Shown piece after piece: positions 49,601 through 61,458 of a stretch of 64,000 bases of DNA. Each line of letters starts with the position of its first letter. Positions within the stretch are counted from its first letter, which is position 1. The stretch comes from Amaranthus tricolor (taxonomy: Eukaryota; Streptophyta; Magnoliopsida; Caryophyllales; Amaranthaceae): the NCBI RefSeq assembly GCF_026212465.1, contig NC_080061.1, positions 22,768,787-22,832,786 of the forward strand, in the 5' to 3' direction. The position numbers were made by a program, and so were the translations under genes. The notes under the pieces were generated by a model. The model searched no databases, had not been told where the DNA came from, and saw nothing but the letters and a program-made list of their open reading frames with translations.

Positions 49601-49693
49601 AAATGGTTAGACTCGAAAATAATAGTCATGTACTTGAAATAACGTGCTAAGTTGCGTTTTTAATGTTTTTTGTATTTTTTTTGGCACTATCTT
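46629..49693 (+). repeat. HOR copy H17 (3,065 bp, 19 monomers)
   Basis: Enlarged copy nearly identical to H16 from about 47300 rightwards at an offset of exactly 3,065 bp, including 'aataatgtgg' near 47307 and the doubled B monomer at 47752-47921 and 47922-48091. Its first monomer has 'gctccgcacg' near 46658 and 'gttgatatgg' near 46702, shared only with H18 and H22. Confidence 0.93.
47752..48091 (+). repeat. Tandemly doubled B monomer in H17 (2 x 170 bp)
   Basis: Same arrangement as in H16 at an offset of 3,065 bp, including the 'ctcggaaag' variant in the second copy only. Confidence 0.93.
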
Positions 49694-52596
49694 GCATAAA
49701 GTTGTTCAAAGTAGATTTGCTCCGCACGAAACTTGGCACAAAACACTATTTTGTATTAATTATTGTGTTGATATGGTTAGAATGGAAAACTATTGCCATA
49801 AGCTTGAAATTACATCTTATGTTGCTTTTTTAATGTTTTTTTTAGCTTTTTTAGCAGTTTCTCGCATAAAGTAGTTCAAACTTTCTTTGTTTTGCATGAT
49901 AAATGTCACCCAACACTATTTAGTTTCTATTATTTTGTGGAAATTGTTAGACTTGAAAACTGTAGTCGTGTACTTGAAATTATGTGCTAGGTTACGTTTT
50001 TAATGCTTTGATATTTTTTTGGCACTTTCTCGCATAAAGTGGTTCAAACATGGTCTGTTTCGCACGAAACCTAGCACACAACACTATTTGGTATAAATTA
50101 TTGTGTTGAAATGGTTAGAATCGAAAACTATTATCATATGCTTGAAATTACATGCTAAGTTGCTTTTTTAATGTTTTGTTTAGCTTTTTTAGCACTTTCT
50201 CGCATAAAGTTGTTCAAACTTTCTTTGTTTTGCACGAAAAATGTCACCCAACACTATTTATTTTCTATTATTTTGTGGAATTGGTTAGACTTGAAAACAG
50301 TAGTCATGTACTTGAAATTACGTGCTAGGTTAAGTTTATAATGCATTTAGATTTTTTTGGTACTTTCTCGAATAAAGTGGTTCAAGCATGATCTATTTCG
50401 CACGAAACCTAGCACAAAACACTATTTGGTATAACTTATTGTGTTGAAATTGTAAGAATCGAAAACAATAGTCATATAATTTATTGTGTTCAAACTTCGT
50501 TTGTTTTGCACCAAACATGACAACCAACACTATTTAGTTTATATTATTGTGTTGAAATTGTTAGACTCGAAAACAATAGTCATGTACTTGAAATTACGTG
50601 CTAAGTTGCGTTTTAAATGTTTTTTATATTTTTTTTGCACTATCTCGCATAAAGTGGTTCAAAATTGGTTTGTTTCGCACGAAACTTGGCACACAACACT
50701 ATTTGGTATAAATTATTGTGTTGAAATGGTTAAAATCGAAAACTATTATCATATACTTTAAATTACATGCTAAGTGTCTTTTTTTATGTTTTTTTTTAGC
50801 TTTTTTAGCACTTTCTCGCATAATGTTGTTCAAACTTTCTTTGTTATGCACGAAAAATGTCACCCAACACTATTTAGTTTCTATTATTATTTTGAAATGG
50901 TTAAACTCGAAAAGAGTAGTCATGTACTTGAAATTACGTGCTAAGTTACGTTTTTAATGTTTTTTTATATTTTTTTGGCACTTTCTCGCATAAAGTGGTT
51001 GAAACTTGGTTTGTTTCGCACGAAACCTAGCACACAACAGTTTTTGGTATAACTTATTATAATGAAATGATAAGAATCGAAAACAATAATCATATGCTTG
51101 AAATTACGTGCTAAGTTGCTTTTTCATAGTTTTTTATCTTTTTTAGAACTTTTCAAACATGGTTTCTTTGGCAACAAAAAAGGCACACAACAGTATTTGG
51201 TACATATTATTGTTTTGAAATGGTTAGAATCGAAATCAATATTCATATGCTTGAAATTACGTGCTAGGTTGCTTTTAAAAAGTTTTGTTTTAGCTTTTTT
51301 AGCACTTTCTCGCATAAAGTTGTTCAAACTTGGTTGGTTTTGCACAAAACATGGCACTCAACACTATTTAGTTTATATTATTGTGTTGAAATGGTTAGAC
51401 TCGAAAACAATATTCATGTACTTGAAATTACGTACTAAGTTGCGTTTTTTATGTTTTTTATATTTTTCTGGCACTATCTCGCATAAAGTGGTTCAAAGTT
51501 GGTTTGTTTCGTACGAAACTTGGCACACAACACTATTTGGTATAAATTATTGTATTGAAATGGTTAGAATCGAAAAATATTATCATATGCTTGATATTAC
51601 ATGCTAAGTTGCTTTTTTAAAGTTTTTTTCGCTTTTTTAGCACTTTCTCGCATAAAGTTGTTCAAACTTTCTTTGTTTTGCACAAAAAATGTCACCTAAC
51701 ACTATTTAGTTTCTATTATTTTTTGGAAATGGTTAGACTTGAAAAAAGTAGTCATGTACTTGAAATTACGTGCTAGGTTACGTTTTTAATGCATTTATAT
51801 TATTTTTGTACTTTCTCGCATAAAGTGGTTCAAACTTGGTCTATTTCGCATGAATCCTAGCACACAACACTACTTGAAATTACATGCTAAGTGTCTTTTT
51901 TAAAGTTTTTTTTTAGCTTTTTTAGCACTTTCTCGCTAAAAGTTGTTCAAACTTTCTTTGTTTTGCACGAAAAATGTAACCCAACACTATTTAGTTTCTA
52001 TTATTGTTTTGAAATGGTAAAACTCGAAAAGAGTAGTCATGTACTTCAAATTACGTACTAAGTTACGTTTTTAATGTTTTTTATATTTTTTTGGCACTTT
52101 CTCGCATAAGGTGGTTGAAAGTTGGTTTGTTTCGCACGAAACCTAGCACACAACACTTTTTGGCATAACTTATTGTGTTGAAATGATAAGAATCGAAAAC
52201 AATAGTCATATGCTTGAAATTACGTGCTAAGGTTCTTTTTTAAAGTCTTTAAATCTTTTTTAGAACTTTTCAAACATGGTTTATTTGGCGACAAAAAAGG
52301 CACACAACAGTATTCGGTACATCTTATTGTTTTGAAATGGTTAGAATCGAAAACAATAGTCATATGCTTGAAATTACATGCTAGGTTGCTATTTTAATGT
52401 TTTTTTAGCTTTTTAAGCACTTTATCGCATAAAGTTGTTCAAACTTGGTTTGTTTTGCACAAAACATGGCACCCAACATTATTTAGTTTATGTTATTGTG
52501 TTGAAATGGTTAGACTCGAAAATAATAGTCATGTACTTGAAATAACGTGCTAAGTTGCGTTTTTAATGTTTTTTGTATTTTTTTTGGCACTATCTT
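49694..52596 (+). repeat. HOR copy H18 (2,903 bp)
   Basis: Complete 18-monomer copy. It begins like H17 ('gctccgcacg' near 49723), then carries 'aatgttttttttagc' near 49832, 'tttagattttttt' near 50346, 'ttcaagcatg' near 50381, 'ttataatgaaatg' near 51056, C at 51630 ('tttcgcttttttag') and 'gcacaaaaaatg' near 51681. All of these recur in H22 at an offset of about 11,764-11,765 bp. One T-run near 50790 is one base longer than in H22. Confidence 0.93.
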
Positions 52597-55500
52597 GCAT
52601 AAAGTTGTTCAAAGTAGATTTGTTTCGCACGAAACTTGGCACAAAACACTATTTTGTATTAATTATTGTGTTGAAATGGTTAGAATGGAAAACTATTGCC
52701 ATAAGCTTGAAATTACATCTTATGTTGCTTTTTTAAAGTTTTTTTTAGCTTTTTTAGCAGTTTCTCGCATAAAGTAGTTCAAACTTTCTTTGTTTTGCAT
52801 GATAAATGTCACCCAACACTATTTAGTTTCTATTATTTTGTGGAAATGGTTAGACTTGAAAACAGTAGTCGTGTACTTGAAATTATGTGCTAGGTTACGT
52901 TTTTAATGCTTTGATATTTTTTTGGCACTTTCTCGCATAAAGTGGTTCAAACATGGTCTGTTTCGCACGAAACCTAGCACACAACACTATTTGGTATAAA
53001 TTATTGTGTTGAAATGGTTAGAATCGAAAACTATTATCATATGCTTGAAATTACATGCTAAGTTGCTTTTTTAATGTTTTGTTTAGCTTTTTTAGAACTT
53101 TCTCGCATAAAGTTGTTCAAACTTTCTTTGTTTTGCACGAAAAATGTCACCCAACACTATTTATTTTCTATTATTTTGTGGAATTGGTTAGACTTGAAAA
53201 CAGTAGTCATGTACTTGAAATTACGTGCTAGGTTAAGTTTATAATGCATTTATATTTTTTTGGTACTTTCTCGAATAAAGTGGTTCAAACATGATCTATT
53301 TCGCACGAAACCTAGCACAAAACACTATTTGGTATAACTTATTGTGTTGAAATTGTAAGAATCGAAAACAATAGTCATATAATTTATTGTGTTCAAACTT
53401 CGTTTGTTTTGCACCAAACATGACAACCAACACTATTTAGTTTATATTATTGTGTTGAAATTGTTAGACTCGAAAACAATAGTCATGTACTTGAAATTAC
53501 GTGCTAAGTTGCGTTTTAAATGTTTTTTATATTTTTTTTGCACTATCTCGCATAAAGTGGTTCAAAATTGGTTTGTTTCGCACGAAACTTGGCACACAAC
53601 ACTATTTGGTATAAATTATTGTGTTGAAATGGTTAAAATCGAAAACTATTATCATATACTTTAAATTACATGCTAAGTGTCTTTTTTTATGTTTTTTTTA
53701 GCTTTTTTAGCACTTTCTCGCATAATGTTGTTCAAACTTTCTTTGTTATGCACGAAAAATGTCACCCAACACTATTTAGTTTCTATTATTATTTTGAAAT
53801 GGTTAAACTCGAAAAGAGTAGTCATGTACTTGAAATTACGTGCTAAGTTACGTTTTTAATGTTTTTTTATATTTTTTTGGCACTTTCTCGCATAAAGTGG
53901 TTGAAACTTGGTTTGTTTCGCACGAAACCTAGCACACAACAGTTTTTGGTATAACTTATTATGATGAAATGATAAGAATCGAAAACAATAATCATATGCT
54001 TGAAATTACGTGCTAAGTTGCTTTTTCATAGTTTTTTATCTTTTTTAGAACTTTTCAAACATGGTTTCTTTGGCAACAAAAAAGGCACACAACAGTATTT
54101 GGTACATATTATTGTTTTGAAATGGTTAGAATCGAAATTAATATTCATATGCTTGAAATTACGTGCTAGGTTGCTTTTAAAAAGTTTTGTTTTAGCTTTT
54201 TTAGCACTTTCTCGCATAAAGTTGTTCAAACTTGGTTGGTTTTGCACAAAACATGGCACTCAACACTATTTAGTTTATATTATTGTGTTGAAATGGTTAG
54301 ACTCGAAAACAATATTCATGTACTTGAAATTACGTACTAAGTTGCGTTTTTTATGTTTTTTATATTTTTCTGGCACTATCTCGCATAAAGTGGTTCAAAG
54401 TTGGTTTGTTTCGTACGAAACTTGGCACACAACACTATTTGGTATAAATTATTGTATTGAAATGGTTAGAATCGAAAAATATTATCATATGCTTGATATT
54501 ACATGCTAAGTTGCTTTTTTAAAGTTTTTTTTTAGCTTTTTTAGCACTTTCTCGCATAAAGTTGTTCAAACTTTCTTTGTTTTGCACGAAAAATGTCACC
54601 TAACACTATTTAGTTTCTATTATTTTTTGGAAATGGTTAGACTTGAAAAAAGTAGTCATATACTTGAAATTACGTGCTAGGTTACGTTTTTAATGCATTT
54701 ATATTATTTTTGTACTTTCTCGCATAAAGTGGTTCAAACTTGGTCTATTTCGCATGAATCCTAGCACACAACACTACTTGAAATTACATGCTAAGTGTCT
54801 TTTTTAAAGTTTTTTTTTAGCTTTTTTAGCACTTTCTCGCTAAAAGTTGTTCAAACTTTCTTTGTTTTGCACGAAAAATGTAACCCAACACTATTTAGTT
54901 TCTATTATTGTTTTGAAATGGTAAAACTCGAAAAGAGTAGTCATGTACTTCAAATTACGTACTAAGTAACGTTTTTAATGTTTTTTATATTTTTTTGGCA
55001 CTTTCTCGCATAAGGTGGTTGAAAGTTGGTTTGTTTCGCACGAAACCTAGCACACAACACTTTTTGGTATAACTTATTGTGTTGAAATGATAAGAATCGA
55101 AAACAATAGTCATATGCTTGAAATTACGTGCTAAGGTTCTTTTTTAAAGTCTTTAAATCTTTTTTAGAACTTTTCAAACATGGTTTATTTGGCGACAAAA
55201 AAGGCACACAACAGTATTCGGTACATCTTATTGTTTTGAAATGGTTAGAATCGAAAAAAATAGTCATATGCTTGAAATTACATGCTAGGTTGCTATTTTA
55301 ATGTTTTTTTAGCTTTTTAAGCACTTTATCGCATAAAGTTGTTCAAACTTGGTTTGTTTTGCACAAAACATGGCACCCAACATTATTTAGTTTATGTTAT
55401 TGTGTTGAAATGGTTAGACTCGAAAATAATAGTCATGTACTTGAAATTACGTGCTAAGTTGCGTTTTTAATGTTTTTTGTATTTTTTTTGGCACTATCTT
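52597..55500 (+). repeat. HOR copy H19 (2,904 bp)
   Basis: Complete 18-monomer copy. 'aaatggttagacttg' with 'aaacagtagtcgtg' near 52844-52872 is shared with H14. Private changes are T at 54139, 'ctaagtaacg' near 54963, 'cgaaaaaaatag' near 55253 and 'gaaattacgtgc' near 55443 where other copies have 'gaaataacgtgc'. Confidence 0.93.
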
Positions 55501-58393
55501 GCATAAAGTTGTTCAAAGTAGATTTGTTTCGCACGAAACTTGGCACAAAACACTATTTTGTATTAATTATTGTGTTGAAATGGTTAGAATGGAAAACTAT
55601 TGCCATAAGCTTGAAATTACATCTTATGTTGCTTTTTTAAAGTTTGTTTTAGCTTTTTTAGCAGTTTCTCGCATAAAGTAGTTCAAACTTTCTTTGTTTT
55701 GCATGATAAATGTCACCCAACACTATTTAGTTTCTATTATTTTGTGGAAATTGTTAGACTTGAAAACTGTAGTCGTGTACTTGAAATTATGTGCTAGGTT
55801 ACGTTTTTAATGCTTTGATATTTTTTTGGCACTTTCTCGCATAAAGTGGTTCAAACATGGTCTGTTTCGCACGAAACCTAGCACACAACACTATTTGGTA
55901 TAAATTATTGTGTTGAAATGGTTAGAATCGAAAACTATTATCATATGCTTGAAATTACATGCTAAGTTGCTTTTTTAATGTTTTGTTTAGCTTTTTTAGC
56001 ACTTTCTCGCATAAAGTTGTTCAAACTTTCTTTGTTTTGCACGAAAAATGTCACCCAACACTATTTATTTTCTATTATTTTGTGGAATTGGTTAGACTTG
56101 AAAACAGTAGTCATGTACTTGAAATTACGTGCTAGGTTAAGTTTATAATGCATTTAGATTTTTTTGGTACTTTCTCGAATAAAGTGGTTCAAGCATGATC
56201 TATTTCGCACGAAACCTAGCACAAAACACTATTTGGTATAACTTATTGTGTTGAAATTGTAAGAATCGAAAACAATAGTCATATAATTTATTGTGTTCAA
56301 ACTTCGTTTGTTTTGCACCAAACATGACAACCAACACTATTTAGTTTATATTATTGTGTTGAAATTGTTAGACTCGAAAACAATAGTCATGTACTTGAAA
56401 TTACGTGCTAAGTTGCGTTTTAAATGTTTTTTATATTTTTTTTGCACTATCTCGCATAAAGTGGTTCAAAATTGGTTTGTTTCGCACGAAACTTGGCACA
56501 CAACACTATTTGGTATAAATTATTGTGTTGAAATGGTTAAAATCGAAAACTATTATCATATACTTTAAATTACATGCTAAGTGTCTTTTTTTATGTTTTT
56601 TTTAGCTTTTTTAGCACTTTCTCGCATAATGTTGTTCAAACTTTCTTTGTTATGCACGAAAAATGTCACCCAACACTATTTAGTTTCTATTATTATTTTG
56701 AAATGGTTAAACTCGAAAAGAGTAGTCATGTACTTGAAATTACGTGCTAAGTTACGTTTTTAATGTTTTTTTATATTTTTTTGGCACTTTCTCGCATAAA
56801 GTGGTTGAAACTTGGTTTGTTTCGCACGAAACCTAGCACACAACAGTTTTTGGTATAACTTATTATAATGAAATGATAAGAATCGAAAACAATAATCATA
56901 TGCTTGAAATTACGTGCTAAGTTGCTTTTTCATAGTTTTTTATCTTTTTTAGAACTTTTCAAACATGGTTTCTTTGGCAACAAAAAAGGCACACAACAGT
57001 ATTTGGTACATATTATTGTTTTGAAATGGTTAGAATCGAAATCAATATTCATATGCTTGAAATTACGTGCTAGGTTGCTTTTAAAAAGTTTTGTTTTAGC
57101 TTTTTTAGCACTTTCTCGCATAAAGTTGTTCAAACTTGGTTGGTTTTGCACAAAACATGGCACTCAACACTATTTAGTTTATATTATTGTGTTGAAATGG
57201 TTAGACTCGAAAACAATAGTCAAGTACTTGAAATTACGTACTAAGTTGCGTTTTTTATGTTTTTTATATTTTTCTGGCACTATCTCGCATAAAGTGGTTC
57301 AAAGTTGGTTTGTTTCGTACGAAACTTGGCACACAACACTATTTGGTATAAATTATTGTGTTGAAATGGTTAGAATCGAAAAATATTATCATATGCTTGA
57401 TATTACATGCTAAGTTGCTTTTTTAAAGTTTTTTTAGCTTTTTTAGCACTTTCTCGCATAAAGTTGTTCAAACTTTCTTTGTTTTGCACGAAAAATGTCA
57501 CCTAACACTATTTAGTTTCTATTATTTTTTGGAAATGGTTAGACTTGAAAAAAGTAGTCATGTACTTGAAATTACGTGCTAGGTTACGTTTTTAATGCAT
57601 TTATATTATTTTTGCACTTTCTCGCATAAAGTGGTTCAAACTTGGTCTATTTCGCATGAAACCTAGCACACAACACTACTTGAAATTACATGCTAAGTGT
57701 CTTTTTTAAAGTTTTTTTTTAGCACTTTCTCGTTAAAAGTTGTTCAAACTTTCTTTGTTTTGCACGAAAAATGTAACCCAACACTATTTAGTTTCTATTA
57801 TTGTTTTAAAATGGTAAAACTCGAAAAGAGTAGTCATGTACTTCAAATTACGTACTAAGTTACGTTTTTAATGTTTTTTATATTTTTTTGGCACTTTCTC
57901 GCAGAAGGTGGTTGATAGTTGGTTTGTTTCGCACGAAACCTAGCACACAACACTTTTTGGTATAACTTATTGTGTTGAAATGATAAGAATCGAAAACAAT
58001 AGTCATATGCTTGAAATTACGTGCTAAGGTTCTTTTTTAAAGTCTTTAAATCTTTTTTAGAACTTTTCAAACATGGTTTATTTGGCGACAAAAAAGGCAC
58101 ACAACAGTATTCGGTACATCTTATTATTTTGAAATGGTTAGAATCGAAAACAATAGTCATATGCTTGAAATTACATGCTAGGTTGCTATTTTAATGTTTT
58201 TTTAGCTTTTTAAGCACTTTATCGCATAAAGTTGTTCAAACTTGGTTTGTTTTGCACTAAACATGGCACCCAACATTATTTAGTTTATGTTATTGTGTTG
58301 AAATGGTTAGACTCGAAAATAATAGTCATGTACTTGAAATAACGTGCTAAGTTGCGTTTTTAATGTTTTTTGTATTTTTTTTGGCACTATCTT
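55501..58393 (+). repeat. HOR copy H20 (2,893 bp), hybrid of two copy types
   Basis: Complete 18-monomer copy. The left part carries H18/H22-type variants ('tttagattt' near 56154, 'ttcaagcatg' near 56190, 'ttataatgaaatg' near 56862). The right part carries H16/H17/H21-type variants ('gtcaagtac' near 57220, 'attgtgttg' near 57353, 'gcatgaaacctag' near 57654, 'ctcgttaaaag' near 57728, 'gttgatagttgg' near 57910). The B monomer is not doubled. Private changes lie at 55646, 57808, 58126 and 58258. Confidence 0.93.
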
Positions 58394-61300
58394 GCATAAA
58401 GTTGTTCAAAGTAGATTTGTTTCGCACGAAACTTGGCACAAAACACTATTTTGTATTAATTATTGTGTTGAAATGGTTAGAATGGAAAACTATTGCCATA
58501 AGCTTGAAATTACATCTTATGTTGCTTTTTTAATGTTTTTTTTAGCTTTTTTAGCAGTTTCTCGCATAAAGTAGTTCAAACTTTCTTTGTTTTGCATGAT
58601 AAATGTCACCCAACACTATTTAGTTTCTATTATTTTGTGGAAATTGTTAGACTTGAAAACTGTAGTCGTGTACTTGAAATTATGTGCTAGGTTACGTTTT
58701 TAATGCTTTGATATTTTTTTGGCACTTTCTCGCATAAAGTGGTTCAAACATGGTCTGTTTCGCACGAAACCTAGCACACAACACTATTTGGTATAAATTA
58801 TTGTGTTGAAATGGTTAGAATCGAAAACTATTATCATATGCTTGAAATTACATGCTAAGTTGCTTTTTTAATGTTTTGTTTAGCTTTTTTAGCACTTTCT
58901 CGCATAAAGTTGTTCAAACTTTCTTTGTTTTGCACGAAAAATGTCACCCAACACTATTTATTTTCTATTATTTTGTGGAATTGGTTAGACTTGAAAACAG
59001 TAGTCATGTACTTGAAATTACGTGCTAGGTTAAGTTTATAATGCATTTAGATTTTTTTGGTACTTTCTCGAATAAAGTGGTTCAAGCATGATCTATTTCG
59101 CACGAAACCTAGCACAAAACACTATTTGGTATAACTTATTGTGTTGAAATTGTAAGAATCGAAAACAATAGTCATATAATTTATTGTGTTCAAACTTCGT
59201 TTGTTTTGCACCAAACATGACAACCAACACTATTTAGTTTATATTATTGTGTTGAAATTGTTAGACTCGAAAACAATAGTCATGTACTTGAAATTACGTG
59301 CTAAGTTGCGTTTTAAATGTTTTTTATATTTTTTTTGCACTATCTCGCATAAAGTGGTTCAAAATTGGTTTGTTTCGCACGAAACTTGGCACACAACACT
59401 ATTTGGTATAAATTATTGTGTTGAAATGGTTAAAATCGAAAACTATTATCATATACTTTAAATTACATGCTAAGTGTCTTTTTTTATGTTTTTTTTAGCT
59501 TTTTTAGCACTTTCTCGCATAATGTTGTTCAAACTTTCTTTGTTATGCACGAAAAATGTCACCCAACACTATTTAGTTTCTATTATTATTTTGAAATGGT
59601 TAAACTCGAAAAGAGTAGTCATGTACTTGAAATTACGTGCTAAGTGTCTTTTTTTATGTTTTTTTTAGCTTTTTTAGCACTTTCTCGCATAATGTTGTTC
59701 AAACTTTCTTTGTTATGCACGAAAAATGTCACCCAACACTATTTAGTTTCTATTATTATTTTGAAATGGTTAAACTCGGAAAGAGTAGTCATGTACTTGA
59801 AATTACGTGCTAAGTTACGTTTTTAATGTTTTTTTATATTTTTTTGGCACTTTCTCGCATAAAGTGGTTGAAACTTGGTTTGTTTCGCACGAAACCTAGC
59901 ACACAACAGTTTTTGGTATAACTTATTATGATGAAATGATAAGAATCGAAAACAATAATCATATGCTTGAAATTACGTGCTAAGTTGCTTTTTCATAGTT
60001 TTTTTTATCTTTTTTAGAACTTTTCAAACATGGTTTCTTTGGCAACAAAAAAGGCACACAACAGTATTTGGTACATATTATTGTTTTGAAATGGTTAGAA
60101 TCGAAATCAATATTCATATGCTTGAAATTACGTGCTAGGTTGCTTTTAAAAAGTTTTGTTTTAGCTTTTTTAGCACTTTCTCGCATAAAGTTGTTCAAAC
60201 TTGGTTGGTTTTGCACAAAACATGGCACTCAACACTATTTAGTTTATATTATTGTGTTGAAATGGTTAGACTCGAAAACAATAGTCAAGTACTTGAAATT
60301 ACGTACTAAGTTGCGTTTTTTATGTTTTTTATATTTTTCTGGCACTATCTCGCATAAAGTGGTTCAAAGTTGGTTTGTTTCGTACGAAACTTGGCACACA
60401 ACACTATTTGGTATAAATTATTGTGTTGAAATGGTTAGAATCGAAAAATATTATCATATGCTTGATATTACATGCTAAGTTGCTTTTTTAAAGTTTTTTT
60501 AGCTTTTTTAGCACTTTCTCGCATAAAGTTGTTCAAACTTTCTTTGTTTTGCACGAAAAATGTCACCTAACACTATTTAGTTTCTATTATTTTTTGGAAA
60601 TGGTTAGACTTGAAAAAAGTAGTCATGTACTTGAAATTACGTGCTAGGTGACGTTTTTAATGCATTTATATTATTTTTGCACTTTCTCGCATAAAGTGGT
60701 TCAAACTTGGTCTATTTCGCATGAAACCTAGCACACAACACTACTTGAAATTACATGCTAAGTGTCTTTTTTAAAGTTTTTTTTTAGCACTTTCTCGTTA
60801 AAAGTTGTTCAAACTTTCTTTGTTTTGCACGAAAAATGTAACCCAACACTATTTAGTTTCTATTATTGTTTTGAAATGGTAAAACTCGAAAAGAGTAGTC
60901 ATGTACTTCAAATTACGTACTAAGTTACGTTTTTAATGTTTTTTATATTTTTTTGGCACTTTCTCGCAGAAGGTGGTTGATAGTTGGTTTGTTTCGCACG
61001 AAACCTAGCACACAACACTTTTTGGCATAACTTATTGTGTTGAAATGATAAGAATCGAAAACAATAGTCATATGCTTGAAATTACGTGCTAAGGTTCTTT
61101 TTTAAAGTCTTTAAATCTTTTTTAGAACTTTTCAAACATGGTTTATTTGGCGACAAAAAAGGCACACAACAGTATTCGGTACATCTTATTGTTTTGAAAT
61201 GGTTAGAATCGAAAACAATAGTCATATGCTTGAAATTACATGCTAGGTTGCTATTTTAATGTTTTTTTAGCTTTTTAAGCACTTTATCGCATAAAGTTGT

Positions 61301-61458
61301 TCAAACTTGGTTTGTTTTGCACAAAACATGGCACCCAACATTATTTAGTTTATGTTATTGTGTTGAAATGGTTAGACTCGAAAATAATAGTCATGTACTT
61401 GAAATAACGTGCTAAGTTGCGTTTTTAATGTTTTTTGTATTTTTTTTGGCACTATCTT
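58394..61458 (+). repeat. HOR copy H21 (3,065 bp, 19 monomers)
   Basis: Enlarged copy with the doubled B monomer at 59517-59686 and 59687-59856. Its left third resembles H18 ('aatgttttttttagc' near 58532, 'tttagattttttt' near 59046, 'ttcaagcatg' near 59081) but with the consensus 'gtttcgcacg' near 58423. From the doubled monomer onwards it matches H17 at an offset of 11,765 bp. Confidence 0.93.
59517..59856 (+). repeat. Tandemly doubled B monomer in H21 (2 x 170 bp)
   Basis: Same arrangement as in H17 at an offset of 11,765 bp, again with 'ctcggaaag' only in the second copy, so all three occurrences derive from a single duplication event. Confidence 0.93.
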
